Below are positions 35,866 through 46,260 of a stretch of 64,000 bases of DNA, one piece after another (within the stretch, counting starts at the first letter, position 1; every line of letters begins with the position of its first letter). The stretch lies in contig JADANN010000420.1 in the NCBI GenBank assembly GCA_018806985.1, forward strand, positions 1,582,501-1,646,500. Direction: 5' to 3'. The notes under the pieces were generated by a model. It did no database searches, was not told the origin of the DNA, and saw only the letters and a program-made list of their open reading frames with translations. Both the position numbers and the translations under genes were made by a program. The DNA comes from Angiostrongylus vasorum (taxonomy: Eukaryota; Nematoda; Chromadorea; Rhabditida; Metastrongylidae).

Positions 35866-38800
35866 GCGAGGTTAACTTGCCCGCGTGCCATGATATCCCA
35901 GAAGTGTTATGTTGTACCGAACGTGTGTTAGGTGAGTCACAGTTATTAGTTAGTTGCTTTATGTATCCGATACGACTTATGACATCAATGATATCGTAAT
36001 CAGGGCAATCAATTCCACATAAGAATAGAAACACATATTTCGGGATCTTATGATTTGACAGATCGCCGACGTTGTCTATCTGAAACTCTTTCTTCACCTA
36101 GGACTCACGGATAGTAGGGATGGTGAATGATTAGTCATGATACCACTTACGTGATTCTGATGGTGCCCTGGGAATGGTAGAAAATACGGATTGGCTTATT
36201 AACTCCTAGGATTGCTATCACATTATCCGAGTCTTCTTATGTCCAGCTTTATCAGTCTTATAACTTCTACAGCTTGCAGACAAAGTGATAGTTGTGACAA
36301 AATGACACCCTTGTGGAATCACGTAGATCCTTCATAAATTCCGTTCGACTAATATTTTGTCGCTTCGCCAAGATTTTTTCCCTCGAGTATTCTTGATAGG
36401 GCGATCTCGTCTCATCACGTCATGGGCAGCCGTCAGCCGTTACAGATCGGAAGGAGATTTGTCATCTTGCGATTAGGTTACTATATGAATGGCGACGATT
36501 TTTTCATTGAGCTATTCTTCTCTGGGACTCCAGAATGATGTGAAAGAGAAAGTGACAAGCTTATTCTCAGCTTGGAGGAGCGTGATGGTGGGGCGAAGTT
36601 GCGTTGTACAATAATGGTTCGACACCCAGGAACACAACCCAGTCACGTTGAGGCGGGAAAGTCTTCAATATAATAAAGAATAAAAATATGAGCAAAAATG
36701 TAGAACAAGAACAACATAGAGCCGAAAAACATGCATTATAAATCTAGAACTACACGGCTGCTTAAGTAGCTCATTTTTTCACGAAGGACCCTGCAGGGCG
36801 CAGCATACGTTTCATAATTTTCCACATTTGATTGCCATTTCATTGTTGGGTAAGAGCCATATACCTGGATATCCAAGAAGGTCGTGGTAGGACATTATGA
36901 AATCCTCACCACACATGCTCACCAGCTGTTGTTGATTAGACAGAGGTTCAGCACGCTTACAAATAGTCTTCTTCCAATATGACGTCTTCGGTTATTGATT
37001 TTACTGTTAGGGTGAACTTTCGCATAGAAAGGTCGGATTAATTCTCAGCTTTCTGGCGGCTTCGACGGTTGAGCGAACCGTCGTCTACCGTATTTTGACA
37101 CCAAGGAACATATTTCTAGGCTATCAATGAGATGAAGACAGTTATTAACACCAACCTTTAGCAACCTAGAGCCCATACCGACTAGTCGATAACTATATAA
37201 ACATATGTATCTATATGTATATAAAGAATTTCAGATAAGTGTTTAACTGGTTGTATTGACTATGTGACGGAGAAGTGCCCGCATAAACTCGAAAAATTCG
37301 ACGCGATTCAGGATAAGAAGCTTTTTCAGATAATAAGGTGAAAAAAGGCAGATATTTTACGAAAATTGCTTCAACCATCTAACCAAAAAAAGCCGAGGGG
37401 ATAAAATCTAAGCGAATAAATGGGATTTCAAATCAGCTAACAGTTGTTGTGCTAGGGTGTGATAAGTATTATGTCAGACTATGCAGCAGGATTTTCCGTA
37501 ACGCAGAGAAGATTGCTGTATTAAAGGTAAACATTTCATTTTCTAGTTATCGGAAAATGATATCCATAGATCGAAAGATAAGAAGACCAAAAAAAGACGT
37601 TATTCTAAGAATTTCTTCTTTCTGAAAGATTCCTTAATGGAAAAATCCAGGTTGATGCGCAGCTAACGAGAGGTTCGCGCGCATCAACTGTTACCGTTCG
37701 AAAACTACTCCCCCACCACCACGAGCTGATGAAGAATGGATAGACAATTCAAATAGGCGCCGAGCACCAACTGGTGAGTATTCAAGAAATTTTTGATCTT
37801 CTTTTTTTACATCATATGGAAGGATGTGTGTAGCGCTGTGGTTAAAGTGTGCCCTGCAAGAAATACGAAGTCATTGGTTTGATCCCGCATAACGTGTAAA
37901 AACCAAGCCATCAATCTTCAAGCTCCGTTAATCATTAGCGGACTTCTCTGGGGGTTATAAGAACACTAGGATAGTTATTCGATTGCTTTCTTCATGAAGA
38001 AACACGTGGTTGTTATTGCACTATTTATGAGCAACATCTGACGTTTCGGAGGATTTCGCCTTTTCGGAACTAGGAAAGCTCGATTTGATTGCAATCTGAT
38101 CACCCAAACACGTCCACAACTCCAAAAGCAAAGCAGCGAAACTGAATTTTAAATCGCAGTAGAAAGAAAACACCTTTCATGCATCCATCCTTTTTGTGTG
38201 ACTTATATACGCCGAGGGGGGACGGAAAGCAGCTGGCTCCCATTTTTGAACGTTCGTATTGACCTATCAAAAGCCATTATGTAACCAAGTGGCAGCGAAA
38301 GCCAAGTAACAAAAAGCATATTGGTTTATTACTTCCTTTACCACCTTTGATACACAAAGAGGGCGATAGTGAGAGACATGTTTCGAACAGCCACCAGTGT
38401 GTATATGGGAAGAGAGAAGAGGGAGAATTCCTGCAACTACCAAGAAAAATAACCATTTCTAGTGGCCACGAAGCAGTAGCTCCTAGGGATACGCTTAGAG
38501 GAGAAACCATACCCTAAACGATAAGTGAAGAGAGGGTAAGGTCCCGTTTATTCCACCTTTCATTTCCGACGAAATAATCGCAGTTATGAAACGCTGCATA
38601 AGAACAGCTGATCTAGAGAAACTGGTAGCAGTGAATGAAATACCACCGAACATTCGAAGACCTCAACTAGTTGCGTAATTTGCCCTAACAGCGGCGAAAG
38701 TGATTGCGTGAGTTCGTGAACAGTGTAACTGATTTCTCGTGAAGCGTGAAGGGACGAATACATTGGCGAGACGGGTAGATCACTCTATCTCATTATAAAA

Positions 38801-41800
38801 GGACATCTAGCCTGTAAACTTAAAGTTAAACAAAAGTAACTCCAACGTCCGACTTTCTATTAACCTCGGCATTGATTGATTAATTCTTCCTACTTCTGTT
38901 TAGCAAACACGAGGTGTTATTTTATTTCTTTATTTACGTACGAGCTGACGTTTTCGGCGGATTTCGCCTTCCTCAGAGCCTGGAAAGGTCAAGTTGACTG
39001 CAACCTACACGGTCAAACGCTCCATAACCAAACAGAGGAAATGTTGAACCAAAATTTCAGTCACATTGAACACGGAGTCTTTGCACGCTCACCGCTTTCT
39101 AGGGTGTCTTCCACTAAATATTTCACGTGGTTGGTCTGTGCGGTTGGTCTCCACGTGAAATATTTATTAGAAGACTCTAGAAAGCGGTGAGTGTGCAAAG
39201 ACTCTGTGTTCAATGTGATTGAAATTTTGGTTCAACATTCTGTTTGGTTATGGAGGCATTTGACCGTGTAGATTGCAGTCAGCTCGACTTTTCCAGGCTC
39301 TGAGGGAGGCGAAATCCGCCGAAACGTCAGCTTGTACGTAAATAAAGAAATAAAATAACACGTCGTGTTTGCTAAACAGAAGCAGAAAGAATTAAACAAA
39401 GCACTCCACTAGGCGCGCATAATACACAAAGGCATAACGGAAAAGATTTTGAAGTAGAAGTCACCATCCTTGCACATGAATCTAAGACTCCACTGCGTTA
39501 AATCCTTGAGGCATTTTGGATAAATTCGAAAACTCCAAACATGAGCCACAGGGATGCCTTGTTATCACGCGTGGTCTCAAACAATACCTGAGACTGATAT
39601 TTTAACGTGAGAAAGGCACATTACCGATCCGTATGAGCTCTGTGAGGTTGGTCTCCATCAACAGTAAGAATATCTGGAAGACGACCTATAAGGAATCTAA
39701 AGAACAAAATGGTGCGCCTTTAGAAAGAAGCGGTTTCTCATACGATTGAAAATTATATGTTGATTTTTTTCTTGTTATCGTTAAGGAAGTGTTTCGCTGG
39801 TCGAACTGCAACCAACGTGATCTTTCCAGGCTTTAAGCGAGAACGCTGAAGCCTTAGCCACCGTGAATAAATGTTGTAATGACAATCTCGTGTCTGTTCA
39901 TTGAGAAAACAATGAATTGTTGATCAATGCCAAAGTTAGTAGGAAGTCTGTCTTGGGAATTACTAGCTTCATATATGGACAAACCTTTACAACTCGTATA
40001 AGGCAAATATGCGTTAAATCATCTCTACCAGTGGAGCCCCATGCATGTGACATCCCTTGGGGATTGCATGCCGAATGCTTTATCCTTAAGGTTGCAAAAT
40101 TTTACAATTCCTGATGATTCGACAAAGCTGAGAACCACATATGCAAATGAAAAACAATCGCAGTCTATGTGAAACTCACGATAGAAAAGCAGATGGATGA
40201 AAACCTCAGGCAAAATGTCCCTATTAATGTGGATTAGAACTTTACCCCATGGTTTAAAGACTCTTTGCTGAAGTTTGTGAATCCATGAACAGACAAACTC
40301 CACTATTCTAAAGCTCCTAAGCCATTATAGTTAACCAACTCGAAGAGCTAGGCTTGCCTTTCACGATTGCAAACGTTTGAGTCATTCACGTGTTGTTAAA
40401 CACTTTGGTGAAAGTGACCTTTGTGTGAGTTTTAGAAGTTGTCGGAGTGAACGATATGACCCCTCAGGGGTTTCATTTTTCTTTCCGTTGGCCTGTTTTA
40501 ACCTACAGAGTTGATTTCCTATACTTCTTGCTACCAATCGATGGCTTATAGAACACGTGTGTTGTATTGAGCGTTGGTCGGGAAAAGCATTATTCAGCGT
40601 TTATAAATATTCAAAAGCCTTCTTTCTAACGAGTTCACTGACCAAAAACTGGAGTGCTAATCGATTATTATTTAATTTATAAATTTATAATTGTTATAGT
40701 GAATCACAGTTAACGTAAAAAAGTGTGCGGGCATAAAAGTACTGGTATGGGGGACGCATGTGTTCTTATGAGCGACCATAGCACACCATAAGACCATAAG
40801 GAACACCATAAATCTCATTCATATTTGTAGAAGGATAAAGTCTTTTTTTACGATCCCTTGATATCCACAACCCACTAAGTCTTCTAGTTATCGAGAAAAT
40901 ATCTGCTGTATCAAAGCGAAACTAGGCGTCGTCGCTAAAGTGTTAAGAAAGCTGATATGTTACGTTCCTTCAGTGTCCATGAGTGTGCTCCTTAGTCAAA
41001 TATTTCCTAGACTTCTGGTAGAGAACTCTTAAAATAGTTATGTTTATAGAATTATAATGCGAATTTTTACAGGTAGTGATCGGGAACTTCTGAATCAGGA
41101 GTATCCGATAACCGAGGTCACGGATGCCGATCTTACTGTCGAGTGTGGAGTCGAGACATCTCGTCCGCCTTATTCACCTTGTCTTGCGCGCAAGGTTGTC
41201 GACGACGTTTTCAGATCATGCTGCCAACAACATGTCGGTTATTTCTGTTCTCTAAAAAGCTAAATTCTGTGGTTCACCTCGATTGCGATCACAAAACAAA
41301 CTGAAAAATCGATGAACAGTCTACGAACTCAAAGAGCACATTGCAAACGAGTGCTCCCACCATGTACCTTAAGGAAAACTAATCCTTATTCCAACTAGTC
41401 CGATTATTGATCGTCTTGGACTTCATTTCACTCCGTTTTTCATCACATTGTACTATCTAGTACATCTACGTAGAAGTAACCTTGGAAATCATGCGCGCGA
41501 GGTATCAATTGATCTACGATATTTCACGGAAACTGAGATGCACTCAAAAAAAGACCCAGAGTCGAAAAGTGCTCTTTTCAACACAAATTGTATCAACAAA
41601 AAATCAAGCACAATTGCGTTTGGTGTCCATTCTCAATAATTTAACACTTGGATTCTTGAAAAGTCTGTCTTCGCCAAACTGAAGAATCGATAGTTGGGAA
41701 AAATCCTCTTTCTTTAGACTTCAGAGTTTAAAAAAAGGATAAAGGATAAAGCTTTCGGCGTTGATCAATCCCCTGAGGGATGCGCCATGCATTCGATTTC

Positions 41801-44800
41801 GTTGTGTATCGTTAGAGGTGATTGAATGCATATCTTGCCTTTACAATGACTCGCGGTGACCTACCGATGTATCGAGCCAGTGCTGCTATCATTGCAGACA
41901 AGTCTAGTACCAATTTGCTGACCCCGGAGGAATGGAAGGCTTGGTGGGCCATAGGAGCAGGGGATCGATTCCACGTGTGTGGCGCAGCGGCGTCTCCAAC
42001 CACTGCGGCACACGCACCCAGACTTCAGAGGTAGTCTTGTTAATTCTGCCAACTCGCTATCACATTAAATCGGTGACCCACTTGTATCGAGAGGAGACTT
42101 GTTTCCTTGCGACTAGGTTGGTACTAGGAGAGCTACGGTTCCTGGCAGATGCTCACCTTCGCTGCGCTTGAAGATGGAAATTTCAAACCACTTCTCGGCT
42201 TTGAAAGACCACGGTAGTGGGGTGTAGTGTATTTACCAGTTGGACAATCAGGAACACGCTCCAGTCATACGACTTCATAGCTAATTTAACCAGTCACCTT
42301 CATGAAGAATTTCGCTAACCGGAACATATCCTCTTGACTGGTATTTCACGGGTCCCACAAGATTTTTTTTCATTAGGGACTCGAAAGTGACAGGTGTTTT
42401 CAGATTTTCACCGAAAACAGTCGCCACTCTTTGTCGAAAGAATGAAAGTTTGCTAACTTAAACTTGATCTCTCCCATGACGACGGAGATTTTATGGGCTT
42501 GACCCTACTTGGACTTCAGATGAACTTCCAGACGTTTTCTTTCCCTCCAAACTCCTATTCCATCACAGTTCAGTACCCACAGGTACATCTTATCACAATG
42601 AGGAAGTAAAGTAAATTAAGGAAGATATGTATCCCGAAGCAAATAATTCTTTTTATTTGCCTTCTCTTTATTTTCGCTGCTTTATGAAAACAAGTTAAGG
42701 GCGTGTGTGGCGCAGTGGTTGGAGGCGCCACTGCGACACACACCCGGCACCCATGGCCCATCAAGCCTTCCATCCTTCCGGGGTAGGCAAATTGGTACCA
42801 AACTTGTCTGGGGGGGGATAGCAGCACTGGCTCGATACATCGCTAGGCCACCGCGAGTAATTGTAAAGGCCAGATATACGTTCAATCACCTCCAAACGAT
42901 GCTTAATGAAGTCGAATACGTTGCGCATCCTTGTAGGGATTGACCAACACCGAGAGCTTTATCCTTTATGCTTTTTATGAAAACAAGTTTACAGACATGC
43001 CGAACTCTCGAGTGTTAACTGAACTTATGGTTTAGCTTGTCATGCTTTCCTTGAGTAAACATGAGAATTAGTTGCTGGAGGTGACCCTGAAGCGTCTTCA
43101 ACGTTCACCACAGTCAATTGTCTACCGTATTCTGCTGCATTGATGAAGTACAAGACACACTCTACACCCATTTGAACCTATCGACGCACGTTTGCATAGA
43201 CGTGATTATATTTATGCCCACGGTGTAAGCCTAATGGATTTAGCAGAAACTGCGAATAGATCAACTAAATATGTTTGCATTTCAGAGCTACTTCTGACCC
43301 ACATATAATTTATCCACATACCTGGTCCATCCCACATATATGAAGGATATATGAGATATTTCCTTCACATGATCCATCGTCAAATCTATTGTGCGGATCC
43401 CAGCAGTTCTTGCAATCGATTCGTTTCCTCGCATCCAACATTCACAATGGTAGTTCTTCGTATTCTTGTTGAGGAAACACGAGGTGTTATTTTTTATTCT
43501 TTATTCACGAACAAGCTGACGTTTCGGCGGATTTCGCCTTCCTCAGAGCTTGGAAAGGTCAAGTTGACAGCAATCTATTCGGCCAAACACCTCCATAACC
43601 AAACAGAAAACGCTGAACCAAGATTTCAATCATATTGAACACAGCTTTGCACACTCACCGCTTTCTATGAGGCTTCCACTGAGTATGTTGCGTGGAGACC
43701 AACCGCACAGAGTTCACATGGAAGCGTAATATGCCCCTCCCATCAAAATAACAGCCTTATATACTGCCCATGATAATGAGGCATTCATCGCTGCGGTTCA
43801 TTTTCGGATTTCTGGAATTAATCCAAAACGCCTCGCGAGTTTTGCGCGGTTGTGTTCTCGATTCCTGTGCGAGGATCGTGACACGTACTTCAAAGTCCTC
43901 CCCGCTATGTCTCTGGGTCCCTATGCGTGCCTAGTGGGGTATTTGGTTTACGTTTACCGACTAGGTGTTCTTTTATGCGGACACAGAGGGGTCTGCCCAT
44001 TTCGCCAATGTATTCGTCTCCGCACGCCTTACAGGAGATCGGATAAACTATACCCGAGCTGTTTGATGTTCGTTAGCGGTATTTCTGTGCGCTCTTGAAG
44101 CCGTGTTATGCGATTTACTCAAAAGGTCTTCGAATTTTCTTCGCAAAGTTTCTTTAGCACTAGACCTAATAGAGTTGCAAACCAACACTGACTTACCCAC
44201 TTTTGTCCTCCAGAGGCGGTACTCCAAATACTGAACACAAAAGTTTTTCCTTCGTCTCGCACTTCTTCCACTTGGCGAACATCTCGTTTTGTCGGCTTCG
44301 TAGACAGGTGCGTAGTATTCGCAATTCGATGTCCAGTACTCGGTGACTGTTGTCCTCTGGTAGTCCGCATACATCATGTAGTCGTCTTCGTTTGATGAAG
44401 TTTGGCACGACTCGGTGTTTTAGACTGCGGCGGAGAAAGTGTATTGACTGTCGAGCTAAGACGATCTTTTGTCTAAGTGACAGCGCTTCTTTTACAAGTC
44501 GGAAGTATCTTGCTGGCACATCCTGTAGTAACTCCCACGTCCGACTTTCTATTAACCTCGGCATTGATCAAGTAATTCTTCGTATTCTTGTTGAGCAAAC
44601 ACGAGGTTTTATTTTTTATCTGATCTCCTGTAAGGCGTGCGGAGACGAATACATTGGCGAAACGGGCAGACCCCTCTGTGTCCGGATAAAAAGAACACCT
44701 AGTCGGCAGACGTAAACCAAATACCCCACTAGGCATGCATAGGACCCAGAGACATAACGCGGACTTTGAAGTACAGGTCACGATCCTCGCGCAAGAATCG

Positions 44801-45519
44801 AGAACACAAGCGTGCAAAACTCTCGAGGCGTTCTGGATTAATTCCAGAAATCCGAAAATGAACCTCAGCGAAGAATGCCTCATTATCACGCGTGATATTG
44901 GGCAGTATACAAGGCTATTATTTTTGATGGGAGAGGCATATTACGCTTCCATGTGAACTCTTTGCGGTTGGTCTCCACGCAACATACTCAGTGGAAGCCT
45001 CATAGAAAGTGGTGAGTGTGCGAAGCTGTGTTCAATGTGATTGAAATCTTGGTTCAGTGTTTTTCTCTGTTTGGTTATGGAGGTGTTCAGCCGAATAGAT
45101 TGCTGTCAACTTGACCTTTCCAGGCTCTGAGAAGGGCAAATCCGCCGAAACGTCAGCTTGTTCGTGAATAAAGAATAAAAATAACACCTCGTGTTTGCTC
45201 AACAAGAATACGAAGAATTACTTGATCAATGCCGAGGTTAATAGAAAGTCGGACGTGGGAGTTATTCAGAATGGTTTTCGAACATTTCACTCGTTGTTTC
45301 AGCTGCGCTTAAGGTTTTCGTCTTTTCTACAAATGTCGCAGGATTCTTGTCGAGTCATATCTCCTTGCAATCTTGAAGACTGCCAGCTGAGGCGTTCTCA
45401 CATGGATCGGGGGAGAGCGTTGGGGCGGAGATCGAACTAGCGCCTTTGCTTCCTGATCAACAGCATGACTAACCAATCCACTATCCCGTCCCCATGGGAT
45501 TACATAAGATGTTATATAA

Positions 45520-45597
<78 letters not shown>

Positions 45598-46260
45598 TAT
45601 ATAAGGTCTTCCCTAGCTAAGATTTCTGGTTGCAAAAATAGAAATACTTTTGGATCAAGTTTTGTACAAGCCTTAGAAAATGAATAAAAAAATGACATGA
45701 TTTCTTTTGATTCTGATAGCAACTGCATCAATGTTAATAAATCTGAATGTGAAGACTTCTCATTAAAGCGTGCTTAACGTTTAGGTTCCTGAAACTTGCC
45801 ACCAGCTGTGTACGTACGAACATAGAGAACACGTTGCTGCCGAGACGCTCATTGCAGCTGTACAGCAAGGCGGATGTGACCTTAAGGTTGGGCTTCCTTT
45901 TTATGTGGTTGTATTCTCGATTAAGGGAGCCACAATACTGCGTCTATATTTACAGTATCTGGCTCCTATACTTTACTGTGCAAATCAAAATCGCGACAAT
46001 CGTAAATGTTGCCAGTTCCTCGGAATGGCGAGTTCCGAACTCGGCGTTGGCGATCGGTAAGCCTTCATTATTCCTCGTTCTGAAAATCTAATTAGAACAA
46101 ATATGATCGGTAATCGATGGTCTCCAGGTGCCTTCGTATGTGCAACGTTGCACCGTCGGGCGATCGTGTTGGCATCGTTGAAAAATCAGACCTCGTCTGT
46201 CTGTCCAATTGGAATGTCATGATGTACTGCGCTCGTTCTGGGCTTCGCACCTTCAATTGA
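35866..46260 (+). CDS. DB-module (nematode Cys-rich domain) protein, 5' end not found
   Basis: Six exons join in phase: 35866-35931 (LPACHDIPEVLCCTERVL), 37663-37773 (KTTPPPPRADEEWIDNSNRR, possibly a cassette exon because skipping it also keeps the frame), 41073-41233 (YSPCLARKVVDDVFRSCCQ), 45785-45886 (VPETCHQLCTYEHREHVA), 45956-46056 (YCANQNRDNRKCCQFLG) and 46128-46260 (DRCLRMCNVAPSGDRVG, SNWNVMMYCARSGL, stop at 46258). The last four give the DB pattern of paired and single cysteines: CC, VPETC, LCTY, YC, NRDNRKCC, CLRMC. DB proteins are usually secreted nematode proteins of unknown function; the signal-peptide exon was not found upstream. The intron 35932-41072 carries repeat R3, a SINE, a PLE and a hairpin insertion. 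The intron 41234-45784 carries SINEs, the duplicated block, an inverted PLE pair and a TA array. The acceptor of the 35866 exon could also lie a few bases downstream (GTTAACTTG). Confidence 0.8.
36415..36665. repeat. Dispersed repeat R3 in an intron of the DB gene
   Basis: GGAAGGAGATTTGTCATCTT, TTCGACACCCAGGAACACAA and CACGTTGAGGCGGGAAAGTC match the other copies in order. A weaker trace lies at 37045-37145 (GACACCAAGGAACATA). Confidence 0.6.
37825..37985 (+). repeat. tRNA-derived SINE, family C
   Basis: GTGTAGCGCTGTGGTTAAAG (A-box-like) and, about 45 bp on, GGTTTGATCCC (B-box-like). The body is weakly related to 23130-23345. Confidence 0.55.
38036..38078 (-). ncRNA. Hammerhead-like motif, degraded
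   Basis: Minus-strand reading: CCGAAAAGGCGAAATCCTCC then GAAACGTCAG. The GAAACGTC block is intact, but CUGA is changed and one stem II pair is lost. Confidence 0.45.
38942..38982 (-). ncRNA. Hammerhead ribozyme motif, left arm of hairpin
   Basis: Minus strand: CAGGCT, CTGAGGA, A, GGCG, AAATC, CGCC, GAAA, ACGTC, AGCTCG. Core and stem II are intact. One extra A precedes CGTC, and stem I has one mismatch. Confidence 0.7.
39294..39334 (+). ncRNA. Hammerhead ribozyme motif, right arm of hairpin
   Basis: CAGGCT pairs with AGCTTG (six pairs, one G-U) as stem I. The core CTGAGGG has G in place of the conserved last A. Stem II GGCG / CGCC, GAAAC and the GTC cleavage triplet are intact. Confidence 0.7.
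39982..40095 (+). repeat. SINE A fragment
   Basis: AGGCAAATATGCGTTAAATC, CCCCATGCATGTGACATCCC and CCGAATGCTTTATCCTT correspond to the 3' third of SINE A. Confidence 0.5.
41736..42030 (-). repeat. SINE family A
   Basis: Full reverse-strand copy from AAAGCTTTCGGCGTTGATCA to GTGTGGCGCAGCGGCGTCTC. The minus-strand B box GGAATCGATCCCC is intact. It is in an intron of the DB gene, antisense to it. Confidence 0.9.
42055..42275. repeat. Dispersed repeat R3, diverged
   Basis: GAGGAGACTTGTTTCCTTGC and ATCAGGAACACGCTCCAGTC match R3 landmarks in order; the middle is unrelated. Confidence 0.5.
42290..42980 (+). repeat. Duplicated block, copy 2 (with 19976-20660)
   Basis: Second copy of the roughly 680-bp block, about 22 kb away from the first. 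Compared with copy 1 it has a few substitutions and a short extra segment (about 42574-42590, ACCCACAGGTACATC). It includes the terminal SINE A. Confidence 0.9.
42695..42975 (+). repeat. SINE family A at the end of the duplicated block
   Basis: Same position and orientation as 20375-20650 in the other copy of the block. The GGCGCC inverted head and the full body are present. Confidence 0.9.
43512..43552 (-). ncRNA. Hammerhead ribozyme, diminished stem III, intact copy
   Basis: Minus-strand reading in order: CAAGCT (stem I), CTGAGGA (conserved core), A, GGCG, loop AAATC, CGCC (stem II), GAAAC, GTC (cleavage triplet), AGCTTG (stem I). Stem I is six perfect Watson-Crick pairs and stem II four. 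Stem III is reduced to almost nothing, as in hammerhead variants known from Penelope-like elements, which are reported to cleave as dimers. An unpaired A before stem II differs from the textbook core. An AATAAA-rich stretch and the PLE ORF start should follow downstream. Cleavage would fall after the C of GTC (between 43518 and 43517). Confidence 0.85.
44100..44564 (-). pseudogene. PLE N-terminal domain, best preserved
   Basis: An open frame of 123 codons from ATG (44564). It contains MPRLIESRTWELLQDVPARY, SLRQKIVLARQSIHFLRRSL and NFIKRRRLHDVCGLPED. After a frame change it continues to KFEDLLSKSHNTASRAHRN, then meets the nuclease segment instead of the reverse transcriptase. This part precedes RT in PLE proteins. 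The element cannot supply its own RT. Confidence 0.75.
44618..44956 (+). pseudogene. PLE GIY-YIG endonuclease, one frameshift
   Basis: LISCKACGDEYIGETGRPLC carries the GIY-YIG core and the following Arg. The frame then shifts near 44700. The second half reads HRTQRHNADFEVQVTILAQE and TLEAFWINSRNPKMN, holding the distal Glu and Asn, and stops at 44956. Apart from the frameshift it is the best preserved nuclease of the window. Confidence 0.75.
45121..45160 (+). ncRNA. Hammerhead ribozyme motif, plus-strand PLE
   Basis: CAGGCT / AGCTTG stem I (six pairs, one G-U) and GAAACGTC are kept. The segment between CTGAG and CCGCC has lost a base (AAGGGCAAATCCGCC), which weakens the core and stem II. Confidence 0.6.
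45285..45500 (-). repeat. tRNA-derived SINE, family D
   Basis: On the minus strand a head GATAGTGGATTGGTTAG is followed by a B box, GTTCGATCTCC. The body AGCGTTGGGGCGGAGATCG and neighbours (plus strand) match 51335-51605. Confidence 0.65.
45522..45604. repeat. TA dinucleotide microsatellite
   Basis: About 80 bp of (TA)n with one interruption (ACTTTTA), 180 bp before a DB exon. Confidence 0.95.

Larger units (their letters stand above)
38835..39391. repeat. 0.56-kb hairpin made of two inverted PLE terminal repeats
   Basis: Two PLE terminal repeats face each other with arms of roughly 230 bp. The centre near 39113-39170 reads AAATATTTCACGTGG, a short spacer, then CCACGTGAAATATTT. Each arm carries a hammerhead motif. 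The insertion is flanked by the 9-bp direct repeat TTAAACAAA (38826-38834 and 39392-39400). Removing it restores the nuclease reading of the host PLE (GTTAAACAAA joined to GCACTCCACTAGG). The left end includes the antisense of the PLE ORF start. Confidence 0.85.
37995..39990 (+). mobile_element. Decayed PLE, split by a hairpin insertion
   Basis: Plus-strand remains: RT C-terminal region (38280-38520, with MFRTATSVC-like and ISSGHEAVA-like codons), a linker and the first part of the GIY-YIG nuclease (38700-38825, DEYIGETGRS), then after the insertion its second part (39401-39560, EVEVTILAHES and LEAFWINSK). A worn 3' terminal repeat and a following ORF start occur at 39770-39960. A hammerhead-like motif at 38036-38078 is on the opposite strand, so the 5' side is rearranged. 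It lies in an intron of the DB gene and is not functional. Confidence 0.7.
43440..45245. mobile_element. Inverted PLE pair with internal deletion
   Basis: On the minus strand (44610 down to 43440) lies one PLE whose N-terminal domain (44100-44564) is joined directly to a GIY-YIG nuclease (about 43690-44060) and a 3' terminal repeat; the reverse transcriptase is deleted. On the plus strand (44615 to 45245) lies another GIY-YIG region, terminal repeat and ORF start. The two nuclease-plus-repeat parts form inverted arms of about 600 bp around a spacer of about 560 bp. The junction at about 44610 joins the minus-strand 5' repeat to the plus-strand nuclease without any linker. All of it is within an intron of the DB gene. 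Confidence 0.8.

Noticed and set aside
37825..37900. Functional tRNA gene
   Set aside because: A- and B-box-like words are present, but no cloverleaf can be folded and the sequence recurs as a SINE.
38876..39190. 104-codon plus-strand ORF
   Set aside because: It lies entirely within the inverted PLE terminal repeats; the frame is incidental.
41057..41263. Insulin-like peptide suggested by CG, CC and C spacing
   Set aside because: The spacing does not fit insulin A/B chains, and splicing at 41233 to 45785 gives a continuous DB-module pattern instead.
45327..45731. 134-codon minus-strand ORF
   Set aside because: It crosses the TA array (Ile-Tyr runs) and SINE D; no conserved part remains.
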